Origin: an uncultured Chryseobacterium sp.
Lineage (GTDB): Bacteria; Bacteroidota; Bacteroidia; Flavobacteriales; Weeksellaceae
Direction: 5' to 3'
DNA length: 64,000 nucleotides
Assembly (NCBI GenBank): GCA_913778275.1
Contig: CAJYWN010000011.1
Span: forward strand, 21,463-85,462
The notes under the pieces were generated by a model. That model was not told where the DNA came from. It worked only from the letters and a program-made list of their open reading frames with translations, and made no database searches. Positions 32,552-41,630 of this stretch are shown here, in pieces. Numbering within the stretch: the first letter of the stretch is position 1; the number at the start of each line of letters is the position of its first letter. The translations under genes and the position numbers were made by a program.

Positions 32552-33106
32552 TTATTCAGCATTCAGCATTCCCAACTCACCGAAATGCTTTTTGAATTTC
32601 TGGATTTTAGGACCAACCACGGCGCTGCAGTAAGGCTGTGTAGGATTTTCGTTGTAATATCCCTGGTGGTACTGTTCTGCCGGCCAGAACTTATCGAATT
32701 TGGTTAATTCCGTCACATATGTTCCCTGCCATCTCCCGGACTGTTTAGACTTTTCAATGGCTTCTTCAGCTTTTGCTTTTTCAGCATCGTCTTTATAATA
32801 AATTACCGAACGGTATTGAGTGCCGATGTCATTTCCCTGTCTGTTCAGCTGTGTAGGATCGTGAAGGAAAAAGAAAACATCCATCAATTGTTCATATGAA
32901 ATGACAGCCGGATCATATGTGATCTGTACCACCTCTGCATGACCCGTTTCTCCGGTACACACTTCCTCATAAGTGGGATTGTCTTTATGTCCTCCGGAAT
33001 ATCCTGAAATGGCAGACTGCACGCCTTTCAGCATATTGAAACAGCTTTCCACGCACCAGAAACATCCGCCTCCGAAAGTAATTTGCGCTAAATTATTGTT
33101 ATCCAT
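32552..33106 (-). CDS. msrA: Peptide-methionine (S)-S-oxide reductase
   Basis: 184-residue cytoplasmic enzyme that repairs methionine-S-sulfoxide. C15 in GGGCFWCVE is the catalytic cysteine, with YSGG, GHAEVVQITYDP and YHQGYY as further conserved blocks and a likely resolving cysteine in TQPYCSAVV. Single-gene unit without a fused MsrB. Confidence 0.96.
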   Translation of the reverse strand: MDNNNLAQITFGGGCFWCVESCFNMLKGVQSAISGYSGGHKDNPTYEEVCTGETGHAEVVQITYDPAVISYEQLMDVFFFLHDPTQLNRQGNDIGTQYRSVIYYKDDAEKAKAEEAIEKSKQSGRWQGTYVTELTKFDKFWPAEQYHQGYYNENPTQPYCSAVVGPKIQKFKKHFGELGMLNAE

Positions 33107-33551
33107 TCTAAGTTAATTATTGTATTTGAATATTTTTCTCGTTTAAGGAATATTGGAGAAAAAAACCAATCAAAAATAAGGAAAAGTTTTTCAATTTTTG
33201 CACCATCATCCGATTCAAATCCAAATGATGATGATAGATCAGACAAATTAATTTTACATGAATTATGCATAACTACCTTTATATTCCAAAAATAAATCAG
33301 CAAAATTGCATTATTCATGCAAAGAATTTATCTTAAAAGAATATCATTTTAAGAAAGCAAAGAATAATTAGCAAAGTTGATTTGACGAAGCTGGCATTTT
33401 GCTTCGCGTTGCAATTTATTGCTTTTGCTTTCTAGAATCAACGGACGGATAATTACTCTTTGCGTTTAAGAAATATTATATACAAAAGAGGAATTAAAAA
33501 AGCACCCTTAAAAAGGATGCTCAATTAGTATTTAAATTAAATTATTTTCAA
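33107..33551. other. 445-bp region without a supported gene
   Basis: AT-rich and with no credible gene. It contains a hairpin CGAAGC-N9-GCTTCG at about 33383-33403 within a stretch rich in GCAAAG and CTTTGC words resembling the flanks of repeat family 1, and the terminator of the ROK kinase gene at 33496-33522. Confidence 0.5.
33496..33522 (-). terminator. Terminator of the ROK kinase gene
   Basis: On the complement, GAGCATCC and GGGTGCTT pair with one G-T wobble, followed by TTTTAATTCC. Confidence 0.75.
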
Positions 33552-34520
33552 TTATTTTTCCCAAACCAAGGCACTTGCTCCCAGAATGGCGGCATCTGCT
33601 TCATCAAGCTCACTAAATACCAGCTTCACTTTATTTCTGAAAATAGGAAGTAAATTTCTTTCCATGTGAAGTTTTGTAGGTTTTAAAATAAAATCACCTG
33701 CTTTGATAACGCCTCCGAAAAGAAGAATAGCTTCAGGTGAAGAAAACATCACAAAATTGGCCAATGCTTCCCCCAATTTCTGTCCGGTATATCTGAAAAC
33801 CTCAATGGAAATAGGATCGCCTTTCAAAGCGCATTCATGTACGGTTTTAGAATTGATGGCCTCTTCAGGATATTGATTCAGCATAGATTCCGGAAATTCA
33901 GCACGCATTTTTTTTGCGGTAATGGCAATTCCCGTGGCAGAAGCGTAAGCTTCAAGACAGCCTTCGGAACCAGTACTCCAGTGCTTTCTTCCGCCGGGCT
34001 TTACAATGGTATGTCCAAGCTCTCCCGCGAATCCGTCATGTCCGTAGATTAGTTTTCCACCGGCAACGATACCGCTTCCTACACCTGTTCCAAGGGTAAT
34101 CATAATGAAATCCTTCATTCCCCTTGCTGCTCCGAAAAGCATCTCTCCGATAGCCGCAGCATTGGCATCATTGGTTATGGTACAGGGAAGCCCGAATTTG
34201 GCTTTTATCAGTTCCGTAAAAGGTACTATTCCTTTCCACGGAAGGTTTGGAGCCTGTTCTATGGTTCCTGTATAGTAGTTGGCATTTGGAGCTCCCACTC
34301 CTATCCCATCAAAATTTTTGTTTTTTCCGTGGCTTTCGATCAGCGGATGAACGGCCTCGTATAAAGCATCAATATATTCTTCTACGGTAGGATAGGCATC
34401 TGTCCGGATATTTCCTTTTTCCAAAACTTCACCTCTGTGGTTTACCACTCCAAATTTTGTGTTCGTTCCGCCGATATCAATTCCCAGCGCAACCTGTTTT
34501 GACAAATCTACTAATGACAT
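33552..34520 (-). CDS. ROK-family sugar kinase (glucokinase-like)
   Basis: 322 residues. ALGIDIGGTNTKFGVV is the phosphate-binding strand, TITNDANAAAIGE carries the catalytic aspartate, and TLGTGVGSGIV the second phosphate loop. EGCLEAYASATGI matches the ROK signature, but the usual zinc cluster is reduced: only one of three cysteines and the GHT histidine are kept. Glucose is a plausible substrate; N-acetylhexosamines cannot be excluded. Single-gene unit with its own terminator. Confidence 0.9.
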   Translation of the reverse strand: MSLVDLSKQVALGIDIGGTNTKFGVVNHRGEVLEKGNIRTDAYPTVEEYIDALYEAVHPLIESHGKNKNFDGIGVGAPNANYYTGTIEQAPNLPWKGIVPFTELIKAKFGLPCTITNDANAAAIGEMLFGAARGMKDFIMITLGTGVGSGIVAGGKLIYGHDGFAGELGHTIVKPGGRKHWSTGSEGCLEAYASATGIAITAKKMRAEFPESMLNQYPEEAINSKTVHECALKGDPISIEVFRYTGQKLGEALANFVMFSSPEAILLFGGVIKAGDFILKPTKLHMERNLLPIFRNKVKLVFSELDEADAAILGASALVWEK

Positions 34521-34607
34521 TTCTCTTCTTAATAATTCTAAAAGGCTAAAATTATAAAAAAGATATTATTATTAGACGATTAAGCAGCATTTTATTTAAA
34601 AAAAATA

Positions 34608-35819
34608 TTAAGCTGTTTTTATCTTTTTCTTTTTTCTTCTTCCCCACCAGATCATAAAGCCGGTTACTGGTAATGAGGCACATATGAGGCTTACGATAAA
34701 AGCGATGATCTTTGTCGGCAGCCCAAGAATCGATCCTACGTGGATATCATAGTTGGCACCTACTGCTTTTTCACCGAAATTTTTGTCTTTCATATCGTGG
34801 GTATGAAGCAATTCTCCCGAGTTTTCATCAAAAATAAGGCTGCTGCTTTTATGATAAGAGTAGGATAAATGTTTTACATAAACTTCAAAATTCGGGTGTT
34901 CATGATCGTCCATATGCTCGTGGCCCAGATCAATGGAAAAACCATATGAATCAGGATATTTTGCTTTAACAGTATTGCTGATTTTATCTAAAGTACCTTC
35001 CGCTCTCATCTCAATCGGAGCTTTGGTTTTGATGGAAGAAAAATCGGGATAAGCAGTTTTACCTCCGGAAAAAATAAAATAGATCGCAGCCTGAACGACA
35101 AAGAAAGCATAAAATAACCCGGTTATGGAAAAGATCAGCGCAAAGATAGAAGCATAAAAACCAAGAACATTATGAAGATCGTAGTTTTTTCTTTTCCAGC
35201 CTTTTACGTTTTGCCATTTGAAAGAAAAACGCTGTTTTCTGGCGGCTTTATTTTTCGGCCACCAAAGGATGATGCCTGAAATGAGCATGATAATGAATAT
35301 GATCACGGGAATGCCCACCAGATACGTTCCCCAGGACTGTTTCAGAAGATAGCTCCAGTGAATCATTTTTACAATCTGGAAAAATCCGTTTTTCTCATCG
35401 TAGGTTCTCAGAACCTTCCCGCTGTAAGGATTTACATACGCCACTTTATAGATGGGGAATTCGTCAAAATAATTCCAGCCTTTAGGATCATGCTCATACC
35501 AGTAAAAAAGATAAGACATCTTTTTATCAATCGGAATATTTACCCAGTGGACAGGATATTTTTCCTTTACCTGTTCCACAACGGCTTTTTCCAGTACACG
35601 GATTGGAAGAACCTGTTTCTGTTCAATATTTTGTTCGTTATGATAAATGACGTCTTCGCGGGTGAAATTTTCAATCTCATCTTTAAAAACATATAAGGCT
35701 CCTGTGATTGAAATAATGAAAATCAAAAAACCAATACCCAGTCCGAACCACAAATGAAGCTTACCGGTCCATTTTTTAAAGGCGTTTGGTTTTTTTTTAT
35801 GGTGATGCTTTTTCCTCAT
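34608..35819 (-). CDS. PepSY-associated membrane protein, likely siderophore-iron reductase
   Basis: 403 residues from ATG 35817-35819 (MRKKHHHKKKPNAF), a basic histidine-rich N-terminus. Four hydrophobic helices carry conserved histidines at their edges: KLHLWFG, KMIHWSYLL, YDLHNVLGFYA and YDIHVGSILG. Periplasmic PepSY domains lie between helices 1-2 and 3-4. This is the PepSY_TM family found next to siderophore receptors; some members reduce ferric siderophores via bound heme. It is a paralogue of 38093-39301, and the first 10 residues are the same. It has its own promoter (35838) and a Fur-like box, separate from the receptor upstream. Confidence 0.88.
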   Translation of the reverse strand: MRKKHHHKKKPNAFKKWTGKLHLWFGLGIGFLIFIISITGALYVFKDEIENFTREDVIYHNEQNIEQKQVLPIRVLEKAVVEQVKEKYPVHWVNIPIDKKMSYLFYWYEHDPKGWNYFDEFPIYKVAYVNPYSGKVLRTYDEKNGFFQIVKMIHWSYLLKQSWGTYLVGIPVIIFIIMLISGIILWWPKNKAARKQRFSFKWQNVKGWKRKNYDLHNVLGFYASIFALIFSITGLFYAFFVVQAAIYFIFSGGKTAYPDFSSIKTKAPIEMRAEGTLDKISNTVKAKYPDSYGFSIDLGHEHMDDHEHPNFEVYVKHLSYSYHKSSSLIFDENSGELLHTHDMKDKNFGEKAVGANYDIHVGSILGLPTKIIAFIVSLICASLPVTGFMIWWGRRKKKKIKTA

Positions 35820-35837
35820 GTTTATCCTTAATTGCGG

Positions 35838-35845
35838 CAAAGATA
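35838..35845 (-). promoter_or_regulatory. -7 promoter element of the second PepSY gene
   Basis: TATCTTTG on the complement is an exact TAnnTTTG, 18 bases upstream of the ATG at 35819. Confidence 0.6.
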
Positions 35846-35856
35846 AGGTTTAATTT

Positions 35857-35872
35857 TTATTTAGAATATTTA
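35857..35872. promoter_or_regulatory. Candidate Fur box
   Basis: TTATTTAGAATATTTA shares ATTTAGAATA with the sites at 553-568 and 41513-41529. It is just upstream of the -7 element, over the -33 region, where a repressor would block transcription. Confidence 0.5.
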
Positions 35873-35920
35873 CAATTAAGGATTTTCATCAGGTTTTTTG
35901 TATTCAACTTATATAAATAA

Positions 35921-35954
35921 AAAACGCCTCACTTATTTAAAGTGAAACGCTTTT
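35921..35954 (-). terminator. Terminator of the second siderophore receptor
   Basis: On the complement AAAAGCGTTTCACTT pairs with AAGTGAGGCGTTTTT (with G-T wobbles), followed by TATTT. It separates the receptor from the downstream PepSY gene. Confidence 0.7.
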
Positions 35955-35978
35955 GTGTTAATTTGATCGGAATTATAT

Positions 35979-38096
35979 TTAAAATTTATATTCAATAATG
36001 AAGGTGCCTCTCATTCCCAGAGCGTTGGTGAAGTCGCTGTCTCTTGCAGCCCACCATGCGATAGCAGGCTGATACATTCTATTGAAAAGGTTTTCGATTC
36101 CTAATGACAGTTTCCAGCTATTATTAATCTCATAACTTGATTTAAAGTTGAAAACAGTGTATGCGGGAACTCTTCCTTCACCATATGCGAAAAGCCCTGT
36201 TTTAGCATTAGGCTGAAATCTGTCCTGCTCAAAAGCGTGAAGCATATCCAATCCTACCGATAATTGGTCAATAGGTCTTGCCTGAACATAAGCCAGCACT
36301 TTTGGTGCGGAAATCCTGCTGTTGTTGATCCGGGTAGAGTAGTCTCCATCATCTTTTGGGGAGGTAATGCCTTCCATCCAGCTGTAGCTTCCCCCAAAAT
36401 GGATCCATCGTGCAGGAGAAAAATGCAGGAATCCTTCCACGCCGTACACTACTTCAGGAGCTCTTTGTATGGTCAGGGCACGATCCGGACTTTGTATAAA
36501 AGTCGCTCCCAATTTTGACGTGCTTACATAAGAAGTGAGTTCGTAATTGAGCCATTTGGTGATTTGTCCTGTCGCTCCCAATTCATAATTGTTAACGATA
36601 ATAGGTTTTGTTTCAAGATTATTGATGGTTTCCGATGTGGATGTTCTTAGAATTCTTCCTAATTCATTAATGGAATAGGCCTGTGAGAAGCTTCCGAAAA
36701 TATTGATTGCCGGGTTGATATTGTAACGAACTCCTACGTTTCCTACTAATGCGTTGTACTCCAGATTTCCGCCTTTTACAAAAATACTTTGGGTGAAAGT
36801 TCCGTCATTTTTGATGGTTGACAGCGTATTGAAATCGCCGACTTTTACTTTAATGTTTTCATAACGAAGCCCTCCTTTAATGGTTAATTTTTTCATGAGA
36901 TCAATTTTAACCAACATGAAAGGAGCAATATTCGTCATATTCATATCCGGCGTCCAGTAACGTCCGTCTTCCAGTTTCTGAACCGTCTGGTCATTCAGAA
37001 CATCAACACCGTAAATTATTTCAGCCTGTGAATAAGTCGCGTTCCAGAGCTGGGTGTCAAAATTAGCTCTTGCTCCGTATTTTTTTGAAATGACATTAGA
37101 TTGTCCGCCATTGAAGAAGGTATCACTGTAGCCATAAACCGTTCTGAAATCCTGAAGGTATAGATTTACATTTAATGAAGTGCCCTGCCAGATTCTTTTA
37201 TTGTCATAGCTTAATTTTATATTATGATTTCTGGGCGTTCCCTGTGGAGTAGTCTCCAGCCCTTTTCCCTGGCCTTCTCCAATCGTTGGAATTAATCCGT
37301 ACTTTCCTGTTTTAAGACCTAAATTAAGATCAGATTTTGAGGCGTATCCGATGTAAGAGGCTTCAATCCTGTTATTCTCGTTAAAATTATACCCCAGTTT
37401 CAGCATTCCGTTGTAATTATCCATTTTCGCGGTGCTGTAGGTTGGGCTGAGATTTATTCCATCTGCATCTTTCATGTACCCTGTTCTTTCGTAAGCGAAG
37501 GAAGCCACATATTCAAAATTTTTGGTGATTTTTCCTGATAAAAGCTGACTTGCCCTGAATCCTAATGTTCCACCGTAAAGCTGTCCTGTGATACCGGCCT
37601 GTGAAATTCCCGAGATTTTTTTATCGCCGCTGCTTTTTCTGGTGATGTAATTGATGATACCACCATCTGCACCGTTTCCGTAAATGGATGAGGCGCCTTT
37701 GATCACCTCCACTCTTTCAATAACTGAGGGATCAATTGTCCTTAAATCCCTTGCACCGTTTCGAAGCGGAGTAGATTGCGGAATACCGTCAATCAGTACC
37801 AAAACCTGTCGTCCTCTTAAAGTTTGCCCTGTGTTGGAGGTTTGTCCGGAGCTCGTTGCCAAACTCGGAACCGTATATTGTAAAATGCTTGTAATATCTG
37901 AATTTACCGTTAGTTGTGACTGAATCTGTTTTTGATTGACAATCGTCACAGACCCCGGAATTTCCTTAATGCTTTCCTTTTTCCTTGACGCAGTCATTAC
38001 AACCTCATCCACATCTTTTACCTGTAATGTGTCTCTGTGCTGAGCAAAGATGGTTGTAGATGCTAATGCAGCTGCTGCTAAAATGGTCTTTTTCAT
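35979..38096 (-). CDS. TonB-dependent siderophore receptor
   Basis: 705 residues: signal peptide (MKKTILAAAALASTTIFAQ), TonB box region DVDEVVMTAS, plug domain (TSILQYTVPSLA, LRGRQVLVLIDGIPQSTP, VEVIKGASSIYGNGADGG) and a beta-barrel ending in the aromatic C-terminus FIIEYKF. A ferric-siderophore importer; the siderophore is unknown. The start overlaps the stop of the upstream PepSY gene (ATGA), so the two are translationally coupled and probably function together. Confidence 0.92.
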   Translation of the reverse strand: MKKTILAAAALASTTIFAQHRDTLQVKDVDEVVMTASRKKESIKEIPGSVTIVNQKQIQSQLTVNSDITSILQYTVPSLATSSGQTSNTGQTLRGRQVLVLIDGIPQSTPLRNGARDLRTIDPSVIERVEVIKGASSIYGNGADGGIINYITRKSSGDKKISGISQAGITGQLYGGTLGFRASQLLSGKITKNFEYVASFAYERTGYMKDADGINLSPTYSTAKMDNYNGMLKLGYNFNENNRIEASYIGYASKSDLNLGLKTGKYGLIPTIGEGQGKGLETTPQGTPRNHNIKLSYDNKRIWQGTSLNVNLYLQDFRTVYGYSDTFFNGGQSNVISKKYGARANFDTQLWNATYSQAEIIYGVDVLNDQTVQKLEDGRYWTPDMNMTNIAPFMLVKIDLMKKLTIKGGLRYENIKVKVGDFNTLSTIKNDGTFTQSIFVKGGNLEYNALVGNVGVRYNINPAINIFGSFSQAYSINELGRILRTSTSETINNLETKPIIVNNYELGATGQITKWLNYELTSYVSTSKLGATFIQSPDRALTIQRAPEVVYGVEGFLHFSPARWIHFGGSYSWMEGITSPKDDGDYSTRINNSRISAPKVLAYVQARPIDQLSVGLDMLHAFEQDRFQPNAKTGLFAYGEGRVPAYTVFNFKSSYEINNSWKLSLGIENLFNRMYQPAIAWWAARDSDFTNALGMRGTFIIEYKF

Positions 38097-39301
38097 GATA
38101 TTTTTCTAATTCCTTTTTTCTTTTTTTTACCCAGCCATATTATAAATCCGGTTATGGGAAGCGAAGTGCAGATTAAACCTGTGATGAACCAGATTATTTT
38201 TCCGAAGATCCCGAAGTACGATCCGGTGTGGATATCATAATTGGCATTGGCGTATTTTTCGGCGTTGGTTAATTGCTGATGTGGTTTATTCATCAATAGT
38301 TTTCCTGAATATTTATCAAAAACAACCTGGCTCCGGATGGCAAATCTTCCGTTTTCCCCGTAGACGGTAACAGGAATGTTTTTCAGTTCTTTTCCTTTTT
38401 TGTTTTTTCCATTCACTGGAATTCTGAAACTTGACGATGAAGTGTACAGCTTTTTGGTCTCCTGTGCAGTAAGATCGTAAACAGATTTTTTGACAGAAAA
38501 AAGAGAGTCGGGAGATTTAATTTCTTTTTCTTTCGGAAGTTCTGTTGAACCGGATAATGTAAAATTAAAAGCATTTTTAACCCATGGAAAGGAAAAATAA
38601 ATACCTGTTAAGCTTAATATCAACGCAATGAATGAAGCATAAAATCCTAAAATATTGTGGAGATCATAATTCTTCCGTTTCCATGTTGTGAAATTTTTCC
38701 AGTTGAATCGGAACCGGCCTTTTCCTGCGTTTTTGTTCTTAGGCCACCAAAGAATAATTCCTGTAATGAGCATGATGATGAAGAGCACAACAGGGATTCC
38801 GACAACATATTTGCCCCAGTCTGCTTTTAGTAATAAACTCCAGTGGACGGATTTCAGGATAGGGAATATGTCGTATTTTTCATTGTAAATGCCCAGAATC
38901 TCTCCGTTATACGGATTTACATACACCAGTTTATTGATCTTCACCTCATCAAAATAATTCCATGCATTTTTATCTTTTTCGTAGTATAAAAATTCATAAG
39001 ACTTGTTTTTATCTAAAGGAATTTCAACAGAACTGACCGGAAACTTTTCATTGATTTCCAAAGAAACTTTTTCCTTCAGAACTTCAATCGAAAGCGGATG
39101 ATGCGTAATTGTTGTAGGCTTTACGTAAATAACATCTTTTCTAAGAGCACTCTGGATTTCATCCTTAAAAACATACAGGGTTCCCGACAGCGAAACAATA
39201 AAAACAATAATTCCAACGGACAATCCCAACCACAAGTGCAGTTTGGCAGACCTTTTTTTTATAAATGAAGGTTTCTTTTTATGATGATGTTTCTTCCGCA
39301 T
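38093..39301 (-). CDS. PepSY-associated membrane protein, likely siderophore-iron reductase
   Basis: 402 residues from ATG 39299-39301 (MRKKHHHKKKPSFI). Same architecture as the paralogue at 34608: four transmembrane helices with histidines (KLHLWLGLS, SVHWSLLLK, YDLHNILGFYA, YDIHTGSYFG) and PepSY regions between. It lies 42 bases after one siderophore receptor and overlaps the next by 4 bases, a strong operon context. Iron release from siderophores in the periplasm is the most likely role, inferred from family and position. Confidence 0.88.
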   Translation of the reverse strand: MRKKHHHKKKPSFIKKRSAKLHLWLGLSVGIIVFIVSLSGTLYVFKDEIQSALRKDVIYVKPTTITHHPLSIEVLKEKVSLEINEKFPVSSVEIPLDKNKSYEFLYYEKDKNAWNYFDEVKINKLVYVNPYNGEILGIYNEKYDIFPILKSVHWSLLLKADWGKYVVGIPVVLFIIMLITGIILWWPKNKNAGKGRFRFNWKNFTTWKRKNYDLHNILGFYASFIALILSLTGIYFSFPWVKNAFNFTLSGSTELPKEKEIKSPDSLFSVKKSVYDLTAQETKKLYTSSSSFRIPVNGKNKKGKELKNIPVTVYGENGRFAIRSQVVFDKYSGKLLMNKPHQQLTNAEKYANANYDIHTGSYFGIFGKIIWFITGLICTSLPITGFIIWLGKKKKKGIRKIS

Positions 39302-39343
39302 AGTAAAAAAGTTAACCTTCAATTGGGGTTAACTTTTAATTAT

Positions 39344-41479
39344 TTAAAATTTATATCCTACTGAAAGTCTGAAGTTTCTCGGAGCTTCTGCCTGATAGTA
39401 GTAATAAGCGCCGTACGGTGATCCTGAATACAGGTATTTGTTGAACACATTGAATACATTCAGCCCTACTCTGAATTTGGTATTTTCCCAGGAAAGTCCC
39501 GCGTCAAATTTTAAGTAATCATCCATGTCTTTCTGAGCTCCTGAGCTTGCCCAGTTCCAGCTGCTTCTGTCGGCAAGATATGTTCCTCCGAACGAAAGTC
39601 CGAATCCTTCTAATGCTCCGGTTGTGAATGTATAATTCAGCCATCCGTTAGCGGTATGTTTTGCGTATCCAGGAACTCTCATTCCTACAGGATTATTCAC
39701 CGGATCATTTGATTCGGTAATTTTGTTTTCGGTAAATGCATAGTTAAGAATAGCATTAAATCCTTTTGTAATTTCTCCTTTCAGATCAAACTCGATTCCC
39801 TGCACTCGTGTTTTACCAAGGTCAATCACGAAGTTTTCAAGAGCACTGTTTGCCGGATCATTTACGGTAGCATTTCTTTTGATGATGTTATACAATGATA
39901 AAGTTGTATTCCATTTTCCACCAAACCAGTCTCTTTTTACACCCACTTCCGTATTATTTCCGGTAATAGGTTTAGGAATACCGCCTGTCCTGAAAAACCC
40001 TGCCTGTGGCACGAATGACTGATCATACAAACCGTATACAGATGTATTTTCGTCTATAGAATAGCTTATTCCCACACGTGGGGTTATTTTATCCGCTTCT
40101 GCGTTGGTTCCGTAAGAATTTTCCTTCACATTGGTGTATCTCGCCGCAAGGGTTAATCTTAGAGCATCATTGAAAAAGCCTAATTCATCCTGAACATATA
40201 ATCCGGTGTAGTTTTGCTCGATAGTACCATAAGGAGTTGCTCTGCTTTCCAAAGATGTGCTGGTATCAAACTGAGCATATCCGTTTGCCGGAGGAGTATA
40301 GGTTGTAGAATTGATGTTGAAAGGATTGGCATCTGTATCTAAATTGTGGGATTGATTCCAGTCTGCCATATATTTTTTTGAACCTAAATCCAGTCCGGTT
40401 AATATTTTATGAGAAACAGCCCCTGTTTTCACATAACCGTTTAAGAAAACCTGTCCGAATTTCATTACATTGCTCGCTTCCCAGAAGTAAAGTGTTCTGA
40501 TCATATCGCCATTTGGTAAAAATTTAGACGGCCAGATATCGCTTCCCAGGGTATATTCGTTAACGTAAGTAAGCTGTGAGGTTAGTTTCCAATTTTCATT
40601 AAATTTATGCTGTAAATTAACGTTTACGGTATTATTATCAACATTCGTAGGATCAATTCCCGGGTCTGTCATTGTATATTCAACAGGCTTGGTAGCATAG
40701 CCTTCGTAACTGAATACGTATGCAGAACCTACTTCAGACATTTTTGCCTTCTGATAAATATATTCTGCCGTTAAAGTTGTTTTATCGGTAAGATTTACTT
40801 TTAAAGACGGGTTAATGATATATCTGTCGTTGAATTCGTAGTCTCTGAAGCTTTTTTTGTTCTGAGCCATTAGATTCAGTCTGAAAGCTACCTTGTCTGT
40901 AATTTTCGTATCAATATCTGTTTCTCCTCTATACATATTGAAACTTCCCAAAGTTACTCTTGCCGAACCGTTTAGAGATTGTCCTGTTGGTTTTTTGGTC
41001 ACAATATTATAGATACCGCTCGGTTCACCGTTTGACATCAGGAAACCGGATGGACCCTTAATAAATTCGATATGATCTACATAGCTCATATCTTCGCTTA
41101 GCGGCCCCCAGTTTGAAGTAACATTTACACCGTTCATAAAAGCAGCTGCTCTGGATCCTCTCATGTTTACTCTGGTGTACATATCTCCCCAGTGTTCCAG
41201 CCTTTGTGCTCCTGCAACATTTCTCAGCACACCGTCGCCTAACGTTGTTACCTGCTGATCTTCTAATGCCCTGTTGGTAATGATAGAAACATTCTGAGGA
41301 ATTTTAATTAATTCTTCGTCCAGACGCATAGAAGATGATCCTTCTTTTTCTACATACTTTTTATAATATTTCCCGTTTACAATAACTTCCTCAATATCAT
41401 TCGACTTAATCGTATCGTTTTCCTGAGCAAAAGTTAGCATAGAACCTAACAGCGAAGCGCAGATCAGTACATTTTTCAT
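39344..41479 (-). CDS. TonB-dependent ferric siderophore receptor (FhuA/FoxA-like)
   Basis: 711 residues from ATG 41477-41479 (MKNVLICASLLGSMLTFAQ). The plug contains IPQNVSIITNRALEDQQVTT, VNMRGSRAAAFMNGVNV and the typical YVDHIEFIKGPSGFLMSNG. The barrel ends in FRLSVGYKF. Features fit the TonB-siderophore receptor group that includes hydroxamate receptors; the ligand is not determined. First gene of the iron-uptake operon, with a TAnnTTTG promoter and Fur-like box. Confidence 0.93.
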   Translation of the reverse strand: MKNVLICASLLGSMLTFAQENDTIKSNDIEEVIVNGKYYKKYVEKEGSSSMRLDEELIKIPQNVSIITNRALEDQQVTTLGDGVLRNVAGAQRLEHWGDMYTRVNMRGSRAAAFMNGVNVTSNWGPLSEDMSYVDHIEFIKGPSGFLMSNGEPSGIYNIVTKKPTGQSLNGSARVTLGSFNMYRGETDIDTKITDKVAFRLNLMAQNKKSFRDYEFNDRYIINPSLKVNLTDKTTLTAEYIYQKAKMSEVGSAYVFSYEGYATKPVEYTMTDPGIDPTNVDNNTVNVNLQHKFNENWKLTSQLTYVNEYTLGSDIWPSKFLPNGDMIRTLYFWEASNVMKFGQVFLNGYVKTGAVSHKILTGLDLGSKKYMADWNQSHNLDTDANPFNINSTTYTPPANGYAQFDTSTSLESRATPYGTIEQNYTGLYVQDELGFFNDALRLTLAARYTNVKENSYGTNAEADKITPRVGISYSIDENTSVYGLYDQSFVPQAGFFRTGGIPKPITGNNTEVGVKRDWFGGKWNTTLSLYNIIKRNATVNDPANSALENFVIDLGKTRVQGIEFDLKGEITKGFNAILNYAFTENKITESNDPVNNPVGMRVPGYAKHTANGWLNYTFTTGALEGFGLSFGGTYLADRSSWNWASSGAQKDMDDYLKFDAGLSWENTKFRVGLNVFNVFNKYLYSGSPYGAYYYYQAEAPRNFRLSVGYKF

Positions 41480-41496
41480 GAAACTCAAATTTTTTG

Positions 41497-41504
41497 CAAA
41501 TATA
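41497..41504 (-). promoter_or_regulatory. -7 promoter element of the siderophore operon
   Basis: TATATTTG on the complement, 17 bases upstream of the receptor ATG. The Fur-like site starts 8 bases further upstream. Confidence 0.6.
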
Positions 41505-41512
41505 TTGTTTTT

Positions 41513-41529
41513 AATTATTCTAAATAAAT
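41513..41529. promoter_or_regulatory. Candidate Fur box at the siderophore operon
   Basis: Complement reads ATTTATTTAGAATAATT, close to an ATTTAGAATTATTCTAAAT-like palindrome, and covers the -33 region. Confidence 0.55.
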
Positions 41530-41573
41530 TATCGGGTTGATATTTATCATAATATTAATATACCGCAAATAAT

Positions 41574-41609
41574 AAAAAGCCGCTCCAGGTAATTCTGAAG
41601 CGGCTTTTA
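41574..41609 (-). terminator. Terminator of secA
   Basis: AAAAGCCGCT pairs with AGCGGCTTTT over a 14-base loop, followed by TATTATT on the complement. Confidence 0.8.
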
Positions 41610-41630
41610 TCTATTTTAAAACTATTTTTC

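Noticed and set aside
33088..33318. A 76-codon open frame upstream of msrA
   Set aside because: Composition is rich in I, N and F as expected from AT-rich noncoding DNA, it overlaps the msrA start region, and I recognise no family.
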